From contig LRSR01005130.1 in the NCBI GenBank assembly GCA_001579985.1, positions 1 through 20,275 of the forward strand: a stretch of DNA of 20,275 nt, written 5' to 3'. Made by a program: the position numbers and the translations under genes. Origin of the DNA: Hypsibius dujardini (taxonomy: Eukaryota > Tardigrada > Eutardigrada > Parachela > Hypsibiidae). Below the pieces are notes generated by a model, which was given only the letters and a program-made list of their open reading frames with translations, ran no database searches and was not told the origin of the DNA. Shown one piece after another: positions 1 to 9,500 of this stretch; position 1 is the first letter of the stretch, and every line of letters begins with the position of its first letter.

Positions 1-105
1 TTTCTTGAAGCCAAACCGGCCAAATTCTGGTCAGCAAACACAAAGAAATAGACTGTAATCATTTGGAAAGTATATTTGAAAATTAAGGCTGAAATTGAAG
101 AAAAC

Positions 106-265
106 GACAACAAACCAAGTTTTCTCGGCAACGAAATTCGTAATGCGTATACTGAGTTGATTGATCGATAAGCCGGTTTGAAAAGGACAACAAACCAAAT
201 TTTCTCGGCAGCGAAATTCGTAATGCATGTACAGAGTTGATTGATCGATAAGCTGGTTTGAAATT
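106..265. repeat. Two-copy 80-bp tandem repeat
   Basis: Copy 1 (106-185) and copy 2 (186-265) follow each other directly and differ at about 8 of 80 positions. Both begin GACAACAAACCAA and contain TTGATTGATCGATAAGC. No coding sense is apparent. In the rest of 1-495 I see only AT-rich sequence upstream of the first gene; no TATA box stands out. Confidence 0.85.
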
Positions 266-495
266 TTTACCAGTCAAACAACGTGTAGTCTTGTTTGTCA
301 AACCACACCAGATCAAAAGTTTGCAAGTAACCTGCAAGCAGCTGTATGACCTTGTGTGGATGCGTCCAATTTGTGCTGGATCCTCATTAGGTGCACTTAA
401 ACTCCGTTTCGTTCTTCAGTTCTGACTTCACGAGTGAAGACTCTACTGGTGGTTTACCGTGGCTTTTTCTTCTGTTCGCCTTTCTTTGACTCGGC

Positions 496-932
496 ATGCC
501 AGCTCCAATCGTTCTAACAATTAAGCCAGTCGCTTCGATAGTCGCACTGCCAGTCCTTAAATCAGTGCTCAAACTGCTCCTGAAAATCGCGCTCAACAAC
601 CAGGACTCCCCAAACGCAAATATCGATGCCCAGATTGATGCCCTATTCGGGAACTTGTTACCCAAGCATTTCCTTGCTATCCAGGACTGCATTACGAAAA
701 ACCTTGAGAGAATCCGGCAGGATATCGTACGCGAAATTCAACAGCGCTCTATTCAGGCAGAATATCGGGCCCTACATACTCGTGTCGATGAAACTGATTT
801 CCACCTTAAGAACTGGCTGACCAATCCAACCAATAACACGCTGAGAAGCAGTTTCGCTCGTGCGTATGAAGAAAAAGATCCCCTGGGCGCACTACACACC
901 TTACACCAACGCTTGACAGTGGCGGATTTAAG
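496..932 (+). CDS. Exon 1 of the 495-residue protein gene
   Basis: Open from ATG 496 to the donor AAG|GTGAGC at 932/933, ending two bases into a codon. The codon is completed as AGC (Ser) by the first base of the next exon. Confidence 0.78.
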
Positions 933-3900
933 GTGAGCAAGCACCGTCGATTTGAGACTTTTTGGCATAATCTTATTATTCCCCCCACCCACCCACGCGA
1001 GAAGAAAGATTATGAAATTTGTATGAAAAAGTTCAAAATTGAGGGCGAAAGGGAAGTTCGAATTGGCTGACTAATCAATCAAGTAACCAACACCACAACA
1101 TCGCTAATGTGAAATGGGAACTGGGGGATATGAGCGTTCATAGTTGGTGACCAATCAATCAATCAATCAATCGCTAGGTTACCGCCAACGTAAAGAAGCT
1201 CACCCCCGCCTTTTGGTTGGCGCTTTCCGGTGCACTAGTGATGGGTTTCGTTTTTTATAGTTTGATGAGGAGTCAGTGACGCGTCTCCCTCAGTTTCTAT
1301 TAGTTTTTGAAAAGCGTCAGAAAAGTGGTAGAGGGGTATATTCACCAAAAATAAAAAATATTTTTGGGTATACAAAATTGCTGTGTCATGGTCCGAGGCG
1401 CATTCTGCGTGATTTGGATCCACGGTCAACATTAAAGAAACTGTCAAAAGTTACCGCTTTTTTGGACCATCATTGGATAGCCGGGATTGAAATTGACACC
1501 TTGCATCCTATTTCAGGCAGACTCGATATTGAAATAGCCTAACGGCGGCACTTTAAAGTTGCTGAACAGTTCGTATTCGTAATTGGTTATTTTAAAGGGA
1601 ATCCGTCTGGAATATGGTGGAAGATGATCGCTTCAATCAGGGCTGCCCAAGGGTGGTCAACTATTGGCAGTGTCCTTAACAAAGGCCGTGGACCCAAATC
1701 CCGTAGAAGGCGCCACGGACCCGAATGATAATATGTACTCCAGAGGTATAGCGAGAGGTGCAATAGGAAGTGTAACTGGAAGTATAAATATATGCCGCCA
1801 AATGAACCTATTAGATTTCGTTTTTTTTACCCTCCATGACAAAAACATTCGGAAGGGCATAATTATACTTATATGGTAAATTTTTTATTTCGCATATTAC
1901 AGTACGAGTAAAATCAAACACAACAACAAAAAACAACGACAAGTCCGTGGAGTCAGGCAGACGACAATACGAAATTTCACCCACCCTGGAACTACCAAAC
2001 TTGCACATAGCCCTACCCGATTGATTCATTGATTAGCTCACCAAAGATTTGCCTGATGCGTTCAACCGAGAATTCTGCCGTTGTTCTAACTAAGTTTTGA
2101 ATCATTTTAATGATTCGAAAACCCCGCAGAGCCAATCAAGAGATCAATCGAAGTAGTGTACCTGAAAATCATGCAGCTCCAACGGTCGGGCGAAATGCAA
2201 AGAAAACAGCACCAAAAACACGTAACATCCCTTGAGCCTGCACATAATCAAACTCCATTTTGAATTCCGCATCCAAAAAGTATGAAGAATGCATGTTTCA
2301 ATGACAATGGAAGATCAAAATCGAATAAAACTTAAAGGACGTAAATTCTCCAAATGCCAAAAAATGCCCGTCTTCAAGCACTTGTTATTTGGCACATGAT
2401 CGAAAATGAAGAAATAAACGTGATCCAAAATAATATAAATCATGATGTAAATGTTTTCCTAGACGCGATAAAACTCAAAAGAAACGAAAAACTGCCAAGA
2501 AAAGCAAATAATTCGAAAAAATAAAATCGTAATTAGTTGTCTTGCAGGACATTTCCAAGACATTTTTTTCCCTCTTTAAACCGGGCATAGTTTTTTTACT
2601 TATGCGGAGCAAATTTTGTACCTCCACCATTGAAAATTTACCCCTCCCAATAAACGCCGCGTATAACGGGAGGACATCTGTTTCAGAATATTGTTAGGGG
2701 GAACATGATGCAGTACACTTTTGGAAATTCAAAAATACTTCTTTTGGGCAAGCTGTTTTACCATAACTCAAAGGAGATGCTGCTACTAGCATCTTCTGGA
2801 TATCATTTGTGATCAATCGGTAAAGGCTCAAATCGACGGTGCTTTTTCGCTTTCAGCCAAACAATGACTGATGATATTGTGAACCTTTGCGGATCAGACT
2901 GGAAACTATTTGACACTTGGAAGCAACACATATGCTCGACCATAGCGCGAGTCTGTATTGTTTACCTAGCGTATTGGTGCCACGAACAGAACCAAGACAT
3001 TAAAACTTTGTCAGGTCTTGCTGATGTTATCGAGAGAGAAGGAATCCACGGAGTACGGGCATTAACCTTGCCAGGAATCCAGACGATGTGCAACTACACG
3101 GATGAGATTTTAGCCGCTCTTGAGCGTGGCCATCTGAAGGCCAAATCATTCTTTCTGTTTACCAAGTGTGACGACCCACAACATCGTACCTGTGGCGCCG
3201 CTAGTCCGGAACTCTGCAATCAGTTGGCTGCAAAAGTCTTTCGCTTTGTCAAGAGTCGCGAGTCGCTGGCAAGTAAGCTGGCCGGGCAGCTCCGTGACGA
3301 TTATCCTCAATTCGCATGGTCAGTGTCCATAACGCAATCCCGTAGACCTTCTTTATTTGAGTACGTTGAAGAAGAGAAAAAGCACCTGATCTGGATGCAA
3401 ACCGTGGGGGAGACGGCGGCAAACATTTTCAGTTGGTTTATGGGCACGAAACATGGCTGGATTGATTCTAAGGTGGGATGGCAAAACTAAACTAAAACTT
3501 TTTTTTAGGTTTTGAAAAGCTAAATAAAAAATGTCCTGCCTTAGCCACAATTTTTTTAAATGTACTGATTTTCATTGGCGAATGAAATCCTAAAAACGTT
3601 TTTAAAAAGATTAATTACTGTTTGTCCTCGCGGAACGCCATTTGTTGTGGATAACTGCATTGGTGCGCCATGTGAGACACGTTTAAGGAAAGTGTCTAAT
3701 GATTGCTAGTTTTTGACTAGAATGTTCAGTAAGCAGCTTTGTGTTGACTAAAAAAAACTAAAAACTAAAAACTAAAAAACTAAACTGAACTCGTTAACTA
3801 CTGAGTTTAGCTGACTAAGGAACTAATTGGTCGACTAATTTTAGTTTTTGCCATTCCTATTTTAAGGGTCTGGAGTATGGACGGTTACATTGCTTCTATT

Positions 3901-4301
3901 ATGATTACGAAGAAACCACCGTGTTTTGGACAGAGCGTGTCAACATCAAGAAGGCCAGACCACAGATAAAGCTGCTGTCACCTTGGAAAAAGCTACCAGA
4001 CTGGACTCCAGCTGAGCAGGAGACGATGGGCCTCGAGATTGCAAGAGCCAGAAATAGTGCTGATCCGCACAGGAGCTTCTGCTATTCCGTCAACGCGCAG
4101 CACTATAAGAAGAGAAATTTGCTCTTTGCAATTGAGGACAGTAATGCCGAATATGAAGTTCGAGATTTTGAAAACGTTGACGGTATTATTTTTCCGCAGT
4201 ATTTCGTTAAAATCCGTAAAAAGTGGAGAAGAACAGCAACACATACTGAATTGATGCCGCCGGAAATTTCATATGCTTACTATTGGCCTTTACCAAATTA
4301 A
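496..4301 (+). CDS. Unrecognised 495-residue protein, three exons (496-932, 2857-3472, 3867-4301)
   Basis: I do not recognise this protein. Joining 496-932, 2857-3472 and 3867-4301 gives 1488 nt, 495 residues plus TAA. The start is the ATG at 496: an in-frame TGA lies at 487-489 and no AG acceptor lies between them. Exon phases agree (2 then 0), and splice sites are AAG|GTGAGC, TTTCAG|CC, AAG|GTGGGA and TTTTAAG|GG. Residues 1-145 look mostly helical, with a Leu/Ile/Val-rich first 35 residues that do not look like a cleaved signal peptide. Residues 146-351 are mixed, with about ten Cys. Residues 352-495 are rich in Trp, Tyr and Phe with a basic stretch near KIRKKWRR. It is probably intracellular, since no clear signal peptide or membrane helix is seen. 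No AATAAA is visible soon after the stop. A lineage-restricted family is possible. The gene model is fairly secure; the function is unknown. Confidence 0.75.
939..956 (+). repeat. Left arm of intron-terminal inverted repeat, intron 1
   Basis: AAGCACCGTCGATTTGAG begins six bases after the 5' splice site. Its exact reverse complement is at 2827-2844, ending twelve bases before the 3' splice site. Confidence 0.9.
1390..1721. repeat. Diverged 60-bp inverted repeat (arms 1390-1449 and 1662-1721)
   Basis: The reverse complement of 1390-1449 matches 1662-1721 without gaps at 46 of 60 positions, including CCGTGGA-CCAAATC and CGCC-CGGACC. The spacer is 212 bp. This looks like the remains of a small inverted-repeat transposon inside intron 1. 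The similarity shows as related peptide readings on opposite strands, but nothing suggests a real protein. Confidence 0.7.
2827..2844 (+). repeat. Right arm of intron-terminal inverted repeat, intron 1
   Basis: CTCAAATCGACGGTGCTT is the exact reverse complement of 939-956 and sits just before the T-rich tract and TTTCAG acceptor. Together the arms could form a stem that joins the two splice sites. Confidence 0.9.
2857..3472 (+). CDS. Exon 2 of the 495-residue protein gene
   Basis: Follows CGCTTTCAG; the first base completes Ser146 and the frame stays open for 205 codons to AAG|GTGGGA. Reading on past the donor meets TAA after five more codons, which could yield a shorter protein if the intron is retained. 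Confidence 0.75.
3473..3866 (+). other. Intron 2 (394 nt) with complementary ends and A-rich repeats
   Basis: Bounded by GTGGGA and TTTTAAG. The segment 3476-3498 pairs with 3833-3857: the core ATGGCAAAA (3478-3486) faces TTTTGCCAT (3846-3854), and the flanking CTAAA tracts pair with single-base bulges. An (AAAACT)n-like run lies at about 3749-3786. Confidence 0.65.
3867..4301 (+). CDS. Exon 3 (last) of the 495-residue protein gene
   Basis: Begins GGTCTGGAG after TTTTAAG, in phase 0 with exon 2, and is open for 144 codons to TAA at 4299-4301. It is Trp/Tyr-rich, with the pairs PWKKLPDW and YYWPLPN near its two ends. Confidence 0.72.
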   Translation, partial: GLEYGRLHCFYYDYEETTVFWTERVNIKKARPQIKLLSPWKKLPDWTPAEQETMGLEIARARNSADPHRSFCYSVNAQHYKKRNLLFAIEDSNAEYEVRDFENVDGIIFPQYFVKIRKKWRRTATHTELMPPEISYAYYWPLPN

Positions 4302-5429
4302 GATTGATCTCGAGAAAAACTATTCCGACAATCGGTAAATTAATCTCCCGCAGAGAGAAGCACTCAACCTCTATTTTTCCCTGCGGAAGGTCGGATTCTC
4401 CCTACTTCTAGACTACTTTTGAGAGTATAAAATCCTCCTGCATCATTTTTATCACGGAGGCGACAGGGAACTCCGCCTCTCCGCGGCGGAGTGTTCCGGT
4501 TTTGTTGATGGCTGCTGCAGGAACCTGATGTGGGGAATTTGGCATTCCGATTGCGTCGCCAAATTACTGGCTTTATTTGAATCTTCCGCGCGAGTCCCGC
4601 AAGGATGATGAGAGTTTTTATTTTCCGCCTCATGGTATATATTAAGGAAGTGAGCTTTGAAGCATGTTTGGAAACCCTCGCCTTCGTGTCTGTCGTCTGC
4701 TGCGCAAGGACGCTTTCAGCTGATGGAATCCTACTGCCTGCTTACTTGATTGGCACTGCTGGCAGATCACTTGACCGACGCTTTGGGGAGGAAACTACAT
4801 TTCTGTCTAGCTTCGGTGTTCGAATTCGAATCAGATTCCGCAAGGTTTTTTATAGATATCTTTTCCGAGCCTTAATTGGTTTCACATATCTCAACGAGCG
4901 CCGAGTTCCGATTGCTTGTAGCTATTCGTCGAACGCCGTGCTAGGCAGCGTCGGGCGGATGGGGGGGGGGCACCATAAAATCGTGCCCCCCCCCCAAATT
5001 CGGTCGTGCCAGTAGCACTTCATTGGTTCCATTGTTAAGGATTGGGCCTCAGACACGACTTTTTTGCCCTGTCCCCCTATGCCCCGTAGGTAGGCCATAT
5101 GGTTAAGGATTTGAAAATTCGTGTTTGAGGCAAGAGTGTCCCCACTCCCATCTGCCAGCCTCCGCCCAACGATGGGTGCTGCAGGTTGTTTGTGTTCGTA
5201 GTAGTTGTGATGGCCTTGTCTTTTTTAGTCTATTCGTTTCGTTCATAGTTATAAAAATAATTATATTTATAGAATGACCCTCGGCGAGCTGAATATCTAC
5301 GGGCAAAAGCTCTATTGCCTTATGTTAACGCGTAGCTGACCGCTTGTTATACAACGTGGATAAAGAAGTACGTTAATTGTTAAGGTCGAAAAACGATTGC
5401 TTTTGCACACGGTGCTCCGCAGTGTCTGC
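4302..5429. other. Intergenic stretch without a supported gene
   Basis: Open frames here have no recognisable motif and are crossed by structured or low-complexity DNA. Seen: a GC-rich imperfect hairpin (GGAACTCCGCC facing GGCGGAGTGTTCC, about 4468-4499) and the G10/C10 hairpin at 4961-4995. Confidence 0.5.
4961..4995. repeat. Perfect G10/C10 hairpin
   Basis: Ten G followed by CAC (4961-4973), a 9-base loop (4974-4982), then GTG followed by ten C (4983-4995). All 13 arm positions pair. Long mononucleotide G and C runs in a mirror-complementary setting are rare and also prone to sequencing and assembly error. Confidence 0.9.
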
Positions 5430-5693
5430 TTATGTGAAATTCGACGCACGAAAACTACGAAAACTTGGTACACCACATCCTGAACACTCCGAACGAGTTG
5501 TAAACCCTCTCTTCAAATGATCCGTCCGACTTCCGCCCGTAATTTCCGGTACTTTAATTTGTCGATTCGCTCTTCTTTGTAAGTAGAACTGCGACCAATC
5601 TCTTCTCTGGTTTAACCTGGCGGCGTCCTGTCCTGTCTCAAATTTCCGCGCAATCTTCAGTAAAGCCTCGTCCAAATTGAATGGGCGCAGCAC
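5430..5693 (-). mobile_element. LTR-retrotransposon gag-like fragment, minus copy
   Basis: Open minus-strand frame. Its start reads like a Gag region just before the nucleocapsid: NLDEALLKIARKFET, then a basic stretch, then SECSGCG, the first CX2C of a CCHC zinc knuckle. It then loses the knuckle pattern. It is an inverted duplicate of the plus-strand fragment beginning near 5705; the best-preserved nucleotide match is 5577-5667 against 5723-5811. This is a fragment with no protease or polymerase nearby. The retroelement class is an inference from the helical segment plus zinc knuckle; Gypsy or BEL type cannot be told apart. Confidence 0.5.
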
Positions 5694-5779
5694 AACGGCT
5701 TAAGAGCTAAGGAACCAAGACAAGGCTCTAAAGGTTGCGCGGAACTCTGAGACACGGGACAGGACGCCGCCAGGTTAAA
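5611..5779. repeat. Core of inverted duplication (23-nt perfect arms 5611-5633 and 5757-5779)
   Basis: The 23-nt arms around TTTAACCTGGCGGCGTCC are exact reverse complements. Weaker complementarity runs outward to about 5577 and 5811 and inward to 5667 and 5723. The axis lies near 5695, between two head-to-head gag-like fragments. Confidence 0.85.
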
Positions 5780-5985
5780 GCAGAAGGAGTCCGATCCAGT
5801 CCAACTCACAACGGAGGACGCGGAGTCGCGGACCGACAATTATTACGGGAGTAAGTCGAACGGGCCACGTGAACGGGGAGTTCACGGCTCGGACGGAGTC
5901 TTCCGGGTGTGGCAATAAGGCGCATCTACGGCCGGGATGTCTCCTTATTAGAAATCAGGACTGCTGGAAGTGCGGAATGACTTAA
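5705..5985 (+). mobile_element. LTR-retrotransposon gag-like fragment, plus copy with decayed zinc knuckles
   Basis: This copy reads as the same peptide type as the minus copy, with frameshifts (ALKVARNSET, then AARLKQK, then ESSGCGNKAHLRPGC). At 5908-5940 it keeps C-x4-H-x4-C of a CCHC knuckle, but the first Cys is Ser (codon 5899). A second knuckle starts at 5962-5973 (CWKC) and is cut by TAA at 5983. Double CCHC knuckles are typical of Gag nucleocapsid regions. It is broken by at least two frameshifts and a stop. Confidence 0.5.
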
Positions 5986-6060
5986 AGTACCTGGAGGAAT
6001 TTGTATGGGCTGATTTTGGGCGCTATTGCGCCGTCCCCCTTGACTGGTAAATTTGCAGCT

Positions 6061-6066
6061 TTTATT
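6061..6066 (-). other. Polyadenylation signal AATAAA for gene A
   Basis: AATAAA on the minus strand, 74-79 bases past the gene A stop codon, in an AT-rich 3' flank. Position and strand fit the 3' end of gene A. Confidence 0.6.
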
Positions 6067-6139
6067 TATGTTTCCTGCAGTAAATAATCTGAACCATTCT
6101 CTAAATTCTAGCCGGTGTGGCGATTCATTTCATTGCAAT

Positions 6140-6536
6140 TCAGGAAAAATAGGAGGCAGCGTAATTATCGATTTCATCGAAATTCAAAACCGTCTTGCAC
6201 TTTAAAAAGCAGCCGTTGTTGTCAGTTTTGAAGGTAACCGCGTTGCAGCACGGGTGGATGCGGCACAGCTGCAGGCACGTCTCCTCACTGGCCATCTCTA
6301 GTCTGACCACGCCTCCGAATAGGCCGTCCAGATTCAGTTCAACGCTTGACGGTTCCTTCACCGCGATGTCATCATCGATGTAGTCCATGTTCTTCTTCAC
6401 CGTGAAGGCCTTACTGGAGACTGCCAGCAACGAGTGGCTGACGTCGCGGACTAGCCACGAACTTTCCGTATCGTCAAACGCTTGGCAGAAACCGGTGTTG
6501 AGGTCGAACGAGACGAACCGGCAGCCTATGACCTGC
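6140..6536 (-). CDS. Gene A exon 5 (last): end of PAN 1 and PAN 2
   Basis: Acceptor ATTAACAG|G; the first base completes Arg194. It encodes GCRFVSFD and GFCQAF, an acidic linker (DYIDDD), then the second Cys-rich module (EETCLQLCR, CCNAVTFK, GCFLKC). It ends at TGA 6142-6140, at the place where PAN modules normally end. Confidence 0.8.
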
Positions 6537-9500
6537 CTGTTAATATCGTTTTTCTGATATACTTGAATTAATTTTATACCCAATGATTTTACGTTTTCTC
6601 ACAATGTTTTAGTTTATATAGTTAGTTAATATTAATTAATTGTAGTGATTTCCGAGATTTTAAGATTAAATATTAGAAACTGTTCTACAGATTGGTTTCA
6701 AAATATGTATTCTTCAGTGTAATTTTTCTTCAAGACCTCCGTTATTTCATGCTTAGACGGTTTGACCGAATTCGATAAACTTAACTGGATTTGAAAAATA
6801 GAGGTTTTACTTAAAAACTAGAGATCATGATCTGACTATTTGGTAAATGACCAAGGTCCGGCCAAAAATACCAAAATTGGCTATTTCTAGCATTTTTGGA
6901 GGAAAAGAGGTCTCCGCACGCCGTCAGCAGAAAAAAAATGTAAAAATACGTAGTCTTTTGCACTTTGTAAATAGATCATATATCGAGTACTTACAAAAAA
7001 ACTATATTTCGGCTAGTCTAGGAACCAGTAAGCGGCCTGTGGTAAAAAACGCTGAATATTATTGTATGAAAAAAGGCTAAAACCGCTTGCTATAAAACCC
7101 GTTGATTGATGCGAAACTCTTCTTTACAAAAACATTTACCTGCAAGCTTCCAGGCATTCGCGACTGTTTGTTCGGCTGACCTTAGTGAAAGTCTGGGCGG
7201 TGATGTTGACCGCCTTCCAGCCCTGGAGTTCAAGGACCGTGCTTGGATCAGCGGGTACGGGCAAAGGGACCTTGCCCTAAGCCTCTACCTTTGTCCGAAT
7301 GGTTGCCACTTTTTGTTTGGATTTTGCCACCTGTTAGGCGAGGTCGCCGACGGCGTACCGTGTGAGGAAGATCCCGGACTCCATTTGATGGAATAGCTGG
7401 AAGACGTTACGAGGCAGGTGGGCTCGGATGTGGGACACGGTGGGCGGTGGGGATTGCTGTTTTGAAAAACGAAAAAGATAGACTTTATTTTGAAAATAGT
7501 AGAATCTCGTATAAGCGCTAATTGTCAACTACTGTACATCGTCATTAAACCAAATTGTTTTAACACCACAAACTGGTTACATCAATGATTTTTTGGAAAA
7601 ATATAAATCTCAATAAGTAAAATATTAAAAATAAGATAGACATTATCCGGTCACAATTTGGCGAAACACTTTTTTTCAGAATCGCTCTTTTTATTGTGAA
7701 AGAAATCTTTCAGCGGCGCAGCAATTTTTAAATTCTTAGAAGAAAAATGTTTATGGATTGCATTAAAGTGAAGGATCACTGTCGACTTAAACCTTTTCCG
7801 ATTAACCACAAACGGCAGCCAAGAATCATGAACTAGCAAATAACTGCTGTTACCCGTGTTAATATGCACATCGACAAATGGAACATTCACATACGTGATT
7901 GTGAGATACCGACCGTATTCACAATATTTACAAAAACATTTACGAAAAATAAGCAAAAATGACTTTTCGTTTTTACACTTAAGTTATTGCATGTTAAAGA
8001 ATATTTAAAACAAATTAGCGTTAGTTCTCTAGAACTTTCACTAATGAATTTAAAATTGAAGCTTATGGGCTCGCATGAAAAATGACGTCCGGGTGAGGGG
8101 ACGGAGCTACCGCATACTGTCATGGAAAAAATGTATACAAAATTTGGTTAGAAAACTCGGGACGCTCAATTTGTCAAGAGGCAATTTGTTACCACATTGG
8201 AAAAAATGTGGCTTGCTTTTCACGTTATTTCATTGCCCATTTCTATATCGAAAGAAATAGTTAACAACTGAATATAAAGCACTAAAATTGTTGTGTCTAG
8301 AAATGGAACATTTACCGCAGCACTAATTGCATTTCATACGGGGCTTTACACTTTAAATTTTATTCTGATTGAAGTAGTTGTATTGGAAAGCCAACACTAG
8401 TGTGGAAGAAAACGATTACGTCCTTAAGAGGTATGGAAAAAAAATCAACCGGGTTGGACAAAATGGTCCCACACAAATTGGATATAACTGGCAAGATATT
8501 TTTAGTGTTGCTGACACAATTGCTGCATTTTGGACGAAAACAACCTTAGCCGTAGGTCGATCCCTAGGTCGATCCGTCGATCGATCCCTAGGGATCCAGG
8601 ACACTGACACATGTCCATGTGGAAATACACCGCGCACGTCTGCTTCCTGAGAAGACAGACACTTACGCACGACTAACGATTCAATTGTAATTCCAGTGCA
8701 ACAGTCTGTCGCAGAATGCCAGAAAAACATCGGAAATTCCGGACGTGTCTAACGTATTTTGACCAGAATTATACTTTCAGCTATACCGTTTCCACGTAAT
8801 CGCGTAAATGCCGAGTGCCTTCGAATCGGCACGTACAGTAGGATACATGCGCACCCACGCGAAAATGTATCTCACATCAGTTTGGTTGTAAACAAAACTG
8901 AATTCAATGCATATGCACACGTGGCCAGATTACTGGGTGGCAGAGTTCGAACCACTCTTTAGCTGGGGGCAAGCAAAACTGGGTGGTCCGAGTTTGAGCC
9001 AAACATCTAGTATTGATGGCCCGAGTTTGAGCCAAACATCTAGTATTGATGGCCTGAGTTTGAGCCACACATCCAGTATTGAGGCTATGTGTGTATGATC
9101 GGACTGGGTCGCTGAAAAAGAAATATGTGTGTGTGCGTTTAGATGACGGGGCTCCTTGTCGGGTCTCTTGTTTAAATTTTCTCAATCTTCATCTCAAATG
9201 CATTCACGGGATGTTTAGGTTCTAATTACGCAAAAAAAAGTTGACAGTGACTGCAACAAGTTGCAAGACAAGTGCTCTTTGGTATCCCAGCATTCAAAAT
9301 GGCTGCCTGACTCTTTTTGATTCCCACCTTGATTTTTCCGCTATTGATATTTTTCACCACATGGTAAAATTCTTCAGAATTATAAGGTCAATTTGCATTT
9401 TTGGGCAAATTAAGTTAAAAATGACATACTTCTTATGCTAGAAAATAAATCATTTAAAAAAGGGTTATTCAACTTGAAAACTAATTTTGTTTTGAGTTTT

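Larger units (their letters stand above)
933..2856 (+). other. Intron 1 (1924 nt) with self-complementary ends
   Basis: GTGAGC donor and TTTCAG acceptor. A perfect 18-nt inverted repeat lies at 939-956 and 2827-2844, extending to 22 of 23 with 957-961 and 2822-2826. Inside are ATCA/ATCAATC simple repeats (about 1070-1175) and a second, older inverted repeat (1390-1449 with 1662-1721). From 1730 to 2820 I see AT-rich sequence with no convincing exon; phases already agree without one. Confidence 0.7.

Noticed and set aside
4605-5015. 136-codon plus-strand open frame
   Set aside because: It crosses the G10/C10 hairpin, has no domain, splice context or signal, and its end is dictated by homopolymers.
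8935-8962. Box-B-like GTTCGAACC, possible tRNA or tRNA-derived SINE
   Set aside because: No box A at the right distance and no cloverleaf could be drawn.
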